From Planctomycetota bacterium (lineage in GTDB: Bacteria > Planctomycetota > PLA2 > JAEUHO01): 64,000 nucleotides of DNA. Both the position numbers and the translations under genes were made by a program. The stretch's first letter is position 1, and every line of letters begins with the position of its first letter. Below are positions 50,289 to 58,316 of the stretch, one piece after another. The DNA is taken from NCBI GenBank assembly GCA_020851795.1, contig JADZCA010000078.1:1-64000 (forward strand). The letters run 5' to 3'. The notes under the pieces are model-generated. The model made no database searches. It was given only the letters and a program-made list of their open reading frames with translations, and was not told the DNA's origin.

Positions 50289-53200
50289 CGTCGAACGAGG
50301 ACTTCCTCTTCGCGCAGGAGGCCGTCGCGCTCGGCTTCGTCACCGACGCGCAGGTGAGCGAGGCGCTCGAGCTGCAGCGGCGCATGAGCGAGGAGCTCCG
50401 CCTCGACGAGCGCCTGTCGGTGATCCTCGTCAAGCGCGGCTACCTCGCCGACGACCAGGTGCGCCGCGTCTACGCCAAGACCCAGCCGGAGGGCGGCGGG
50501 CCCGGCCAGATCCACGGCTACCGCCTGCTCGAGGTCGTCGGCCGCGGCGCGATGGGCACCGTCTACCGCGCGATGCACCTCGGGCTCAACCGCGAGGTGG
50601 CGGTCAAGATCCTGCGCCCCGACCTCGCCGGCGACCGCACCCAGGTCGAGCGCCTCAAGGCCGAGGCCGCGATGCTGGCGAGCCTCGACCACCCCAACAT
50701 CGTGCGGGCGCTCGACGCGGGCGAGAGCAACGGCTTCCCCTACGTCGTGATGGAGTACGTCGAGGGCGAGAGCCTGCGCGACCGCCTGCGCGACCGCGGC
50801 CCGATGCCCGAGGACGAGGCGCTGCGCGTCGCGCGCGACCTCGCCGACGCGCTCGAGCGCGCCCGCCGCATGGGCGTGGTCCACCGCGACGTCAAGCCCG
50901 GCAACGTGCTGCTGACGCGCAACGGCACGCCGAAGCTCATGGACCTCGGGCTGGCCAAGGGGCCCATCGACCTCGGCCTGACCCAGCACGGCGCCACGGT
51001 CGGCACGCCGCAGTACATCGCCCCCGAACAGGCGCTCGACCCGCGCAAGGCCGACACGCGCAGCGACATCTACAGCCTCGGCGCCACGCTCTACGCGATG
51101 CTCACCGGCGTGCCGCCCTTCGACGGGCGCACGCTGGCCGAGATCCTGACGAAGGTGCTCTACGAGGTGCCGCCGCCGGTGCGCTCGCGCCGGCCGGAGG
51201 TGAGCGCCGAGACCGGCTACCTCGTCGAGCGGATGATGCTGCGCGACCCGACGCTGCGCTACCGCACGCCGGCGCAGGTCGTCGTCGAGATCGACCGTCT
51301 CCGGCAGGGCCAGTCGATCCTGCCCGAGGGGTTCTCGGGCAACTGGGAGGCCTGGCTGCTGCGCCGCCGCGTGCGCAAGACGACGCTGCTCGCCGGCGCG
51401 GGCGTGCTCGCGGGCCTCCTCGTCGCGGTGGGGGGCAAGGTCGTCCTCGACGCGCGGCGGACGTCGCGCGCGCGCGACGAGGTCGCCCGCCGGATCACGG
51501 CGCTCGTGCCCTCGCGCGTCCCGATGGAGTCGTCCGCCGACCTCGACGCGCGCGCGGCCGTGCTCGAGGGCCTCGCCGCCGACGCGGCGCGCACCGACGC
51601 GTCGGGCCGCGGGCTGGTCGAGCAGGAGCTCCGTGCGGTGCGCGACGAGCAGCTGCGCGTGCGGCGCCTGCGGGCGCTGCTCGACGACGTCGTCGTGCCG
51701 GCGGTGCGCGACGAGGACTTCGCGTCGGCGGAGCAGCAGCTGCGCCGCGCCGTCGAGGGCTTCCCGTCCTCGCCGCCCGCCGTCGCGCGCCGGCACGCCG
51801 AGCTGCGGCTCCAGGAGCTGCTGCGCGCCTCCGACGACGCGCTCGCCGACGCGGCCCGCGGTCGGGCGTACCCGTCGTCGTTCTCGGGGCTCGACGAGGT
51901 CGTCGACGCGGCGACGCGGTGGGCGGCGCGCGTGGCCTCCCGCTACTCGAAGACGCCCGCGCGCGACGGCGAGCTGCTGCGGGCGCAGGGCGCGCAGCGC
52001 GCGGCCGAGCGCATCGTCGCCGCGGTCGCGGGCGGCGTCGCGGACCTCGGCGACGCGCGCCTGCGCGCGTCGGTGGACGCGCTCGAGTGGGCGCCGCTGC
52101 TCGCGGCGGTGGCGCGCGGCCGGCGCGCCGCCGAGGAGGTCCTGCGCGAGCAGGGGGACGCGCTCACCGGGACCGAGCGTCGCTACGTCTCGCCCTCGCT
52201 GCTCGCGCGGCTCGTCGCCGAGCCGTTCGAGCAGCGCCGCGCCGCGGTGGACGCGCTCGTCGAGGACGCCTGGGTGACCGCGAGCGGGCTGGCCTTCGCG
52301 CAGGCCGAGCACGGGGATCCCACGGGGGCGATCGCACGCCTCGACGCGTTCGCCGAGGCCGCGCTGCGCGACGCGTCCTACCCCGACGTGGCGCAGCGCG
52401 CGCGGCAGCTCCGGGACGACCTCTCGGACCGGACGCGGGCCGCGCGCGAGGCCGCCGAGGCCGCGAGCGCGACGCTGACGCGCGACGTGGTCGCGGCGCT
52501 GCGCGCGGGCGACCTCGACCGCGTGGACGCGCTGGTCACCGGCGCCCGCGCGCGCGACGACCTCTTCGCGCCGGTCGCCCGCGACGTCGAGGACCTCGCC
52601 CGCGCCGCGCCCGCGATGAGACGGCTGCAGGCGGACGCGCTCGAGGCGCTCCTCGCCCGCGTCGGGCCCGCCAAGGAGCGCTGGGTGCCCTCGATCCAGC
52701 TGCGGGGCGACGCGCAGCCCGAGAAGAACGTCGAGCTGCTCGCGGTGTCGCGCGAGGAGCGCACGTTCGACTACCAGACGCACCGCGGCGGCGGCACGCA
52801 GGCGCGCACGAGGCGCCGTCTCGCCGACATCGTCGAGGAGGACCTGTTCCGCCTCGCCGGGTCGGACCCCACGTCGCCGCAGGGCGCGTGGCTGCTCGGC
52901 GTGCTCGGCATCGCCGCCGGGCCCGTCGAGGACGAGGACTTCTACGCCGCGATCCCGGCGCTCGAGACCGTCGTCCGCCGCTTCCGCGACGCCGCGGCGG
53001 AGGACGCCCCGCTCGCGCGCTGGGCGGGCGAGACGCTGGCCCGGCGCGTCGCCGAGGCGGACCGCAACGAGCGCGAGGCCCGCGAGCACCTCGAGACCGG
53101 GCGTCGCGCGATGGCCGAGGGGCACTACCCCGAGGCGAACTACCACTTCCGTGCGCTGCTCGACCCGACCGTCGAGCCGACGCTGCGCCTGCCGTCCACG

Positions 53201-54154
53201 AAGACGGCGCGCGAGGCCCGCGACTACCTCGAGAAGCAGGTGCAGCGGCTCCGCCAGGAGTTCAACGTCGGCTTCCTCGAGACGCTGTGGCCGGGCGCGC
53301 GCGTGACGCGCCGCGACACGGCCCCGCCCGACGTCCTCGACGTGTCGGCGCTGTTCGACTTCGAGGGGCAGGCGCCGCTCAAGGCGTCGTTCGAGTCGGG
53401 GTGGGCGCGCGTCGTGCCCGCGCCCATCGACCCGCGTGCCGTGACGCCCGACCGCAAGGTGGGCCGCGCGCTGCGGCTCCTGCCCGGGGCGACGGGCGAG
53501 GCCGTGGGCGACCGGCCGCTCGTGCTCGCCTCGCCGTTCGCCGCCGGCGCCGCGCGGTCGGTGACGTTCCGGTACTGGGCCGACGCGCCGCTCTTGCTCG
53601 CGATCGACCTCGACGGCGTGCAGGTCGCGGTGCTGTCCGACCCGCCCACCGACCACGAGCTGCCCCGCGACGCCCCGCTCCTGCCCGACGAGACCGCGCT
53701 CCCGCGCTGGGACACCGTCGGCCGCGGGCGCGGCGTGAGGTTCCGCGTCGGCAGCGAGCTCGGCGACCCGACGCGCTGGGGCTTCGACGACGCGCACCAG
53801 GGCCGCCACTTCGTGCCCCCGACGGTCTCCACCGAGCGCGTCCGCTCCCAGCTCGGCGCCCGGTACTTCGCCTTCGCCGCGCGCGAGCGGCCTTACCTCG
53901 TGCGCTTCACGTGGGAGCCCGACAACGGCGCCCGCCTCGAGGTGGACGGCGCGCTCGTCCTCGCCGACCGCAGCGCCGCGCTGCTGGCGCCCAAGCCGTC
54001 GGGCAAGATCCGCATCCTGAGCTGGACGGCCTGCACGATCGACGACCTCGAGGTCTCGGGCCGCGTGGACCCCGCGTGGATCGAGCGCCGTCGGGCGGAG
54101 TCCGCGGCGCCGGCGGCGCCTCCGCCGCCGCGCGGGGCGAGCGCGCCGCGCTGA
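50285..54154 (+). CDS. Large transmembrane Ser/Thr protein kinase (1289 aa)
   Basis: Residues 1-65 form a helical module (FAQEAVALGFVTDAQVSEALELQ...LVKRGYLADDQVRRVYA) seen before kinase domains in Planctomycetes. The kinase domain spans about 78-345 with GRGAMGTVYRA, Lys108, HRD at 200-202 and DLG (not DFG) at 220-222, and should be active. A membrane helix follows at about 372-392. The roughly 890-residue outer part is mostly Ala/Arg/Glu-rich helix with possible coiled coil. From about residue 1010 it turns into a beta-rich end (FDFEGQAPLKASFESGW, RSVTFRYWADAPLLLAIDLDG) like a carbohydrate-binding or LamG-type sandwich. It is unrelated to kinases 1 and 2 outside the kinase fold. Confidence 0.9.
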   Translation: MTSNEDFLFAQEAVALGFVTDAQVSEALELQRRMSEELRLDERLSVILVKRGYLADDQVRRVYAKTQPEGGGPGQIHGYRLLEVVGRGAMGTVYRAMHLGLNREVAVKILRPDLAGDRTQVERLKAEAAMLASLDHPNIVRALDAGESNGFPYVVMEYVEGESLRDRLRDRGPMPEDEALRVARDLADALERARRMGVVHRDVKPGNVLLTRNGTPKLMDLGLAKGPIDLGLTQHGATVGTPQYIAPEQALDPRKADTRSDIYSLGATLYAMLTGVPPFDGRTLAEILTKVLYEVPPPVRSRRPEVSAETGYLVERMMLRDPTLRYRTPAQVVVEIDRLRQGQSILPEGFSGNWEAWLLRRRVRKTTLLAGAGVLAGLLVAVGGKVVLDARRTSRARDEVARRITALVPSRVPMESSADLDARAAVLEGLAADAARTDASGRGLVEQELRAVRDEQLRVRRLRALLDDVVVPAVRDEDFASAEQQLRRAVEGFPSSPPAVARRHAELRLQELLRASDDALADAARGRAYPSSFSGLDEVVDAATRWAARVASRYSKTPARDGELLRAQGAQRAAERIVAAVAGGVADLGDARLRASVDALEWAPLLAAVARGRRAAEEVLREQGDALTGTERRYVSPSLLARLVAEPFEQRRAAVDALVEDAWVTASGLAFAQAEHGDPTGAIARLDAFAEAALRDASYPDVAQRARQLRDDLSDRTRAAREAAEAASATLTRDVVAALRAGDLDRVDALVTGARARDDLFAPVARDVEDLARAAPAMRRLQADALEALLARVGPAKERWVPSIQLRGDAQPEKNVELLAVSREERTFDYQTHRGGGTQARTRRRLADIVEEDLFRLAGSDPTSPQGAWLLGVLGIAAGPVEDEDFYAAIPALETVVRRFRDAAAEDAPLARWAGETLARRVAEADRNEREAREHLETGRRAMAEGHYPEANYHFRALLDPTVEPTLRLPSTKTAREARDYLEKQVQRLRQEFNVGFLETLWPGARVTRRDTAPPDVLDVSALFDFEGQAPLKASFESGWARVVPAPIDPRAVTPDRKVGRALRLLPGATGEAVGDRPLVLASPFAAGAARSVTFRYWADAPLLLAIDLDGVQVAVLSDPPTDHELPRDAPLLPDETALPRWDTVGRGRGVRFRVGSELGDPTRWGFDDAHQGRHFVPPTVSTERVRSQLGARYFAFAARERPYLVRFTWEPDNGARLEVDGALVLADRSAALLAPKPSGKIRILSWTACTIDDLEVSGRVDPAWIERRRAESAAPAAPPPPRGASAPR

Positions 54155-54180
54155 AGGGCGACCGCGGGCGGCGCGTGCGG

Positions 54181-54196
54181 GGTGCCGCGCGGCACC
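54181..54196. promoter_or_regulatory. 16-bp perfect palindrome over the -35 region of the phosphoesterase gene
   Basis: GGTGCCGCGCGGCACC is fully self-complementary and ends 10 bases before the TAGAGT box, where the -35 should lie. It is a good candidate repressor site. It could also act as a small hairpin at the end of the kinase operon. Confidence 0.4.
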
Positions 54197-54206
54197 TGCG
54201 CACGGG

Positions 54207-54212
54207 TAGAGT
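54207..54212 (+). promoter_or_regulatory. Candidate -10 box (TAGAGT), leaderless, for phosphoesterase gene
   Basis: TAGAGT ends 6 bases before the GTG start at 54219, so the transcript would start at the codon. No ribosome binding site is visible. Confidence 0.5.
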
Positions 54213-54218
54213 GGCCCG

Positions 54219-55196
54219 GTGCTCCTCGGACTCCCCGAGCCTGCGCTCGTCGCCGTCGTCGCGTACGGCGTGACGGCCCTGCTGTTCGCGGCCGGGCAGT
54301 GGCGTGCGGCGGTGCTCGCGCGCCGCGGCGCACCCCGCGCGACCGCCAACCGCGAGCCGCCGTCGGTCGCCGCGCCGGCGCGCGTCGTCTTCCTCGGCGA
54401 CGTGCAGCGCGGCGTGCGCGAGGTCGCGGGGCCCGTGGTGGACGTGGTGCGCGCCGAGGGGGCGTCGCTCCTCGTCAGCGGGGGCGACCTCGCGAGCCAC
54501 GGCGAGGCGCCCTACCACGGCATCGTCGGCGCCGCCTTCGACCGCGCCGGTCTCGCCGTGCCGTTCCTCGTCGTGCCGGGCAACCACGACCTCGAGCCGT
54601 CGGGGCGGGACACCGACCTCGCGGCGGGCCGCGCGCTGTTCGAGCGGGTGGTCGGGCCGCGCCGCTGGACCGCGCACGTCGGCCGCCTGCTGCTCGTCGG
54701 CACCGACGACGCGGTCGGCGCGGTCGAGGACGCCGAGCTCGACTGGCTCGAGCGCGTCGTCGGTGCGCACGACGGCCCGTGGGTGCACGTCGCGCACCGC
54801 CCGCCCCGTCGGATGCTCGAGCCCGGCACGCCGTGGGGGAGCGGGCGCGAGCGCCTCGCGGCGCTGTTCGCAGCCAAGCCGCCGGTGCTCGCGGTGTCGG
54901 GCCACCTCGAGCGCGACGCCGAGGCCGTCGCCGACGGCGTCCGCTTCGTCGTCAACGCCGAGGGCGGCGACGTGTCGGGCGGGCGCTGGCGCGCGCCGCC
55001 GGGCTTTCGCGTGCTGGTGGCCGACGTCTCCGCCGAGGGCGCGGTGACGCTGCGCCGGCTCGACCTGCGGCGCCGCCTCTCGCTCGCGACGGCGCTCGAC
55101 CAGCTCCTCGTGCGCCTCTGGGCCGACGGCCGTCGCTTCCCCGGCCTGCTCTTCGCCGCGCCCGCCCGCGCCCTCGCCGCCCTCCTGCGACGCTAG
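54219..55196 (+). CDS. Membrane-anchored calcineurin-like metallophosphoesterase
   Basis: This 325-residue enzyme has an N-terminal transmembrane helix (about residues 8-28). The metallophosphatase motifs come in order: VFLGDVQ (GD), VSGGDLASHG (GGD in place of GDx2), VPGNHD, VAHRPPRR and VSGHLERD (GH). These bind two metal ions. The substrate is unknown. The related families hydrolyse nucleotides, phospholipids or UDP-diacylglucosamine, and no subfamily can be chosen from sequence alone. The gene is convergent with the GT9 gene across a hairpin. Confidence 0.87.
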   Translation: MLLGLPEPALVAVVAYGVTALLFAAGQWRAAVLARRGAPRATANREPPSVAAPARVVFLGDVQRGVREVAGPVVDVVRAEGASLLVSGGDLASHGEAPYHGIVGAAFDRAGLAVPFLVVPGNHDLEPSGRDTDLAAGRALFERVVGPRRWTAHVGRLLLVGTDDAVGAVEDAELDWLERVVGAHDGPWVHVAHRPPRRMLEPGTPWGSGRERLAALFAAKPPVLAVSGHLERDAEAVADGVRFVVNAEGGDVSGGRWRAPPGFRVLVADVSAEGAVTLRRLDLRRRLSLATALDQLLVRLWADGRRFPGLLFAAPARALAALLRR

Positions 55197-55200
55197 ACGC

Positions 55201-55235
55201 GGTACGCGGAGCCATACGCGGGGTACGCGGAGCCA
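55201..55235. repeat. 14-bp direct repeat beside the hairpin element
   Basis: GGTACGCGGAGCCA occurs at 55201-55214 and again at 55222-55235. The second copy runs into the left arm of the hairpin at 55228-55280. Confidence 0.8.
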
Positions 55236-55280
55236 GGAAAGTTGTTTTCACGCTGCGTGAAAACAACTTTCCTGGCTCCG
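55228..55280. terminator. 24-bp perfect inverted repeat, AT-rich, between convergent genes
   Basis: CGGAGCCAGGAAAGTTGTTT and the following TCAC (55228-55251) pair perfectly with 55257-55280 across a GCTGC loop. Position between the ends of two convergent genes fits a bidirectional terminator, and AAAACAACTTT supplies T-rich tracts on both strands. The base composition is unlike the rest of the window, so it may instead be an inserted palindromic repeat. Confidence 0.75.
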
Positions 55281-55333
55281 TCCGGCTCGCGGACTCGGCC
55301 CGAGCACGCGCCGCCGTCGCGACGCGGGACGCG

Positions 55334-56473
55334 TCACGCGAGCCAGGGCGCCACGCGCGCGAGGACCTCGCGCTCGTCGATCGCCGACATGCAGACGGGC
55401 TCGGGGCACCAGCGCACCGTGCACGGCCGGCAGGGCACGTCGTCGCGCACGACCACGGGGAGCGGGCCCGCCGTCCCGTCCGCTCGCCACCCGTAGGGCC
55501 CGTACACCGCCGCGTCCTTCGGCCCGAACAGCGCGAGGACCGGTGTCCCCACGGCCGCCGCGAGGTGCACGGGGCCCGTGTCGGCGGCGACGAACACGCG
55601 GGCCCGGCGCGCGACCGCGGCGAGCGAAGCGAGGTCGGGCGTGATCATCGTGGCGACCGCGCCGCGGGCGCGCGCGCGCACGGCGTCCACCAGGGCCTCC
55701 TCGCCCGGGCCGCCGGTGACGAGCACGCCCGCCGCGGACGTCGTCGTGACGAGGTCGGCGAGCGCGGCGAACCGCTCCGGTGGCCAGCGCTTGAACGAGC
55801 CGAACCCGCTCGTGCCCGGGTGCAGGATCGCGAACGTGCGCGCGCCGAGCCCGCGCTCGGCCAGGGCCGCGATCGAAAACGCCTCGGCCCGGGCGGCGGC
55901 GTCGTCGCCACGCACGGCGTCGAGGCCCGTGCCGGCGTAGGTCAGCTCCACCTCGGCGAGCCGCGACGCCACCCCGAGCGCCCGCTCGACGCGGTGCACG
56001 GTCGTCGCGGGCACCGACACCCGCCGGTTCGTGACGAAGGCGTTGCCCTCGCGTGTCGCGCCGGTGGCGAGCCCGGCGCGCACCGGGGCGCCGGCGAGGA
56101 GGGACCAAAGTCCCGACTTCCCGTTCCCTTGGAGATCCACCACGAGGTCGAACCGGCGTCGAAGCAGTCCGGCCGCGAAGCGGGCGGCTTCGGCCCAGCC
56201 CCGCACCCGCCCTCCGACGCTGCGCCGCAGCGCCCGCCACCGTCCCCGCGGGACCACGTGGAGCCGGGCGATCGAGGGGTGGCCGGCGAGCACCGACGCC
56301 GCGCGGTCCTCGACCAGCCACTCGAACTCGACGTCGGGGCGGGCGCGCTTCCACGCATGGACCGCCGGCAGCGCGTGCAGCACGTCGCCGATCGCCGACA
56401 GGCGGACGACGAGCACCCGGTGGGGGCCGCGCGGCCGACGGGGGCGACGGAAGGAGGGACCGCGTTCGTGCAC
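55334..56473 (-). CDS. Glycosyltransferase family 9, heptosyltransferase-like
   Basis: This 379-residue enzyme is likely involved in LPS inner-core assembly and adds ADP-heptose or a related sugar. Features are the N-terminal VRLSAIGDVLHALPAVHAWK, DLVVDLQGNGKSG in the middle, LHPGTSGFGSFKRWPPERF at the start of the second Rossmann domain, VAADTGPVHLAAAVGTPVLALFGP, and a CRPC...WCPEPVC cysteine cluster near the end, as in other WaaF/WaaC-type proteins. The acceptor sugar cannot be read from the sequence. LPS-core genes on the other strand begin 3.6 kb away, suggesting a shared role. Confidence 0.88.
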   Translation of the reverse strand: MHERGPSFRRPRRPRGPHRVLVVRLSAIGDVLHALPAVHAWKRARPDVEFEWLVEDRAASVLAGHPSIARLHVVPRGRWRALRRSVGGRVRGWAEAARFAAGLLRRRFDLVVDLQGNGKSGLWSLLAGAPVRAGLATGATREGNAFVTNRRVSVPATTVHRVERALGVASRLAEVELTYAGTGLDAVRGDDAAARAEAFSIAALAERGLGARTFAILHPGTSGFGSFKRWPPERFAALADLVTTTSAAGVLVTGGPGEEALVDAVRARARGAVATMITPDLASLAAVARRARVFVAADTGPVHLAAAVGTPVLALFGPKDAAVYGPYGWRADGTAGPLPVVVRDDVPCRPCTVRWCPEPVCMSAIDEREVLARVAPWLA

Positions 56474-56638
56474 GGGCGTCTAGTCTCCCCGATCGGCCGC
56501 CGGGGGCTCGCTCCGTCGGGCGCCGAGCCCCCCCGGTGGGCGGAGGGACGGAACCGGTCCGAATGGTGGCGCGTCCTTTGCTCCGCGGGCGGGTATCAAC
56601 GAACGCGGCTTCGTCGGCCGCCACGTAGGAGCGACGTC
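56474..56638. promoter_or_regulatory. Divergent promoter region, GT9 / TTG-start operon
   Basis: This 165-base spacer lies between divergent genes. Minus-strand CTAGACG lies next to the GT9 start, and plus-strand GTATCAAC near 56592 could contain a -10 for the rightward operon. Neither is strong. Confidence 0.3.
56627..56631 (+). promoter_or_regulatory. Ribosome binding site that supports a TTG start
   Basis: AGGAG lies 7 bases before TTG 56639. No ATG or GTG is available before the signal peptide, so this site decides the start. Confidence 0.6.
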
Positions 56639-57808
56639 TTGGGTGTCCGTGCTCGCGGGATCGCCGTCGGCCTCGCCCTCGCGGCGCTCGCGTTCGCTCC
56701 GCGGTCCACGGTCGCGGCGCCGACGGGCGAGGTCGCGCTCGACACGTTCTTCCACGGCACCGTGATCGGCCTCGAGGGGACCAAGGTCCGCCTCCGCTAC
56801 GACTTCTCGACGAAGGAGCAGGCCGCGGACTGGCCGGAGGGCGCCGGGTTCCGCGTCCCGCGCGACGTCGGCGACAGCGCCGGGGTCGCCGAGGGGCGGC
56901 TCGCCGTGCGTGGCAGCACGGGGACCCGCCACGTCGCCGAGTGGGAAGGCGACATCACCGTCACCGCGAAGCTGATCCCCGACGGCGTCAAGGACATCGG
57001 CTCGGTCGTCACGAGCCCGGACCAGCCCGAGGACTACGTCCTCTACTCGATCGGCGAGACGTACTTCCACGGCTGGGACCATCCGGGCAGCGGCGGCGAC
57101 ACCGGGATGATGAAGTTCGGCAAGCAGTACGCGACGGCCGACAAGCCCGGGCTCGTCGGGTTCCGCTACCTCGACTACCGCCGGCCGCCGACCGACCCCA
57201 CGCCGGGCAAGCCCGTGGTGTGGTCGTTCGGGCGCAAGGGCGCCGAGGTGTTCCTCACGCTCGACGACATGAAGCTCGACTCGCCCGAGCCGGGCAACAA
57301 GCTCAAGGTGCTCCAGGTCGGCTTCTACGCCGTCAAGAGCGCGATGACGGTGGACGACATCGTCATCGAGGGGACGCTGTCGCCGCGCTACCTCGCCGCG
57401 AAGAAGATCGCGCTGCGCACCGACAAGCCCATCGTCGCGGAGACCGGCGCGGGCGTGGACCCCGCCGTCCGCACGCTCGCCGAGGCGTACGCCGCCGGCA
57501 AGGAGAGCGCCGTCAAGGTGGTCGGCGTCGTCGGCGACGCCGCGCGTCCCGAGGGCGACCGTCGCGCCGCGGCCGACGCGCTCAAGCGCGGACCGCGCAA
57601 GGCGCTCCCGGCCGTGATCGACCTCCTCTACAACGCCGAGCCCAAGATCAGGACTTTAGGCCTGGAAATCGTGAAATCACTGACCGGCAAGACGTACGGC
57701 TACGACCCGAAGGCCTCCGAGAAGGCCCGGGCGGCCGCCGTCCGCCGGCTCAACGACGACATCGCCGCAAACCCGGCCCTTCTGCAGGGCAACGGCGGTG
57801 GTGGATAA
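56639..57808 (+). CDS. Secreted beta-rich protein with C-terminal helical repeat, unknown
   Basis: This 389-residue protein starts with TTG, followed by a signal peptide (about residues 1-28, GVRARGIAVGLALAALAFA). Residues 40-260 are beta-rich with many glycine turns (VRLRYDFSTKEQAADWPEG, YLDYRRPPTDPTPGKPVVW, AMTVDDIVIEG) and look like a LamG/concanavalin-type sandwich that may bind polysaccharide. Residues 290-365 are HEAT-like helices. The stop overlaps an ATG of the next frame (TAATG). It is the first gene of a three-gene secreted-protein operon. The family is not recognised. Confidence 0.72.
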   Translation: MGVRARGIAVGLALAALAFAPRSTVAAPTGEVALDTFFHGTVIGLEGTKVRLRYDFSTKEQAADWPEGAGFRVPRDVGDSAGVAEGRLAVRGSTGTRHVAEWEGDITVTAKLIPDGVKDIGSVVTSPDQPEDYVLYSIGETYFHGWDHPGSGGDTGMMKFGKQYATADKPGLVGFRYLDYRRPPTDPTPGKPVVWSFGRKGAEVFLTLDDMKLDSPEPGNKLKVLQVGFYAVKSAMTVDDIVIEGTLSPRYLAAKKIALRTDKPIVAETGAGVDPAVRTLAEAYAAGKESAVKVVGVVGDAARPEGDRRAAADALKRGPRKALPAVIDLLYNAEPKIRTLGLEIVKSLTGKTYGYDPKASEKARAAAVRRLNDDIAANPALLQGNGGGG

Positions 57809-57852
57809 TGACCGAGGCTGCCCGCAGCGTCCGCCCGACCCGGAGACCGTCC

Positions 57853-58266
57853 ATGTTCCGCACCCTTCGTCCGATCCTCGTCGTCTCGCTCGCCCTCCTG
57901 TCGTGCGTGCCCGTCGCGTACGGTCGCGGGGGCGGCGGTGGTGGCGGCGGCGGTGGGGGGCGAGGCGGCGGCGGGGGCTTCGGGGGCGGCGGCGGGCGCG
58001 GCGGGTTCGGCGGCTTCGGCGGGATGGGCGGTCGCTTCGGCATGGGCCCGGGCGGCATGGCGGCGGGGATGGGCGGCAACCGGTTCGGCAGCCGCGGCAA
58101 GAACAACAACGACCAGTCGCTGCGCGAGCTCGAGGACCGCGTCGCGCTGATCGCCGAGCGGCGGCAGCGCCTCGCGGACGCCGACCGCGTCGAGAACCAG
58201 GAAGCGCGGCTCGCCGCCGCGCGTGCCAACGCGGCGTTCACCCGCGTCGCCGACGACGTCCGCTGA
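57853..58266 (+). CDS. Small secreted glycine-rich protein
   Basis: This 137-residue protein has a signal peptide (about residues 1-23). A run of glycine with scattered Arg, Phe and Met follows (about 24-80), then a charged helix (RELEDRVALIAERRQRLADADR). The Gly-rich part is probably unstructured. ATG 57853 has GGAG seven bases upstream and puts the signal peptide at the N-terminus. ATG 57808, overlapping the previous stop, would add 15 residues and cannot be excluded. The function is unknown. Confidence 0.65.
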   Translation: MFRTLRPILVVSLALLSCVPVAYGRGGGGGGGGGGGRGGGGGFGGGGGRGGFGGFGGMGGRFGMGPGGMAAGMGGNRFGSRGKNNNDQSLRELEDRVALIAERRQRLADADRVENQEARLAAARANAAFTRVADDVR

Positions 58267-58316
58267 CACGGCCGCCGTCGCGTCCGCGACGCGTCGCCCC
58301 TCGACCGGAGGCCTCC

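Noticed and set aside
49760..54349. Minus-strand open frame of about 1500 codons opposite the large kinase
   Set aside because: It is a shadow of the kinase gene with no domain or signal. The plus strand has all kinase motifs.
55228..55280. Possible parS centromere (TTTCACG/CGTGAAA core)
   Set aside because: The core resembles parS, but the half-sites are separated by extra bases and an additional T. The stem is much longer than parS, and its place between convergent genes fits a terminator or REP better.
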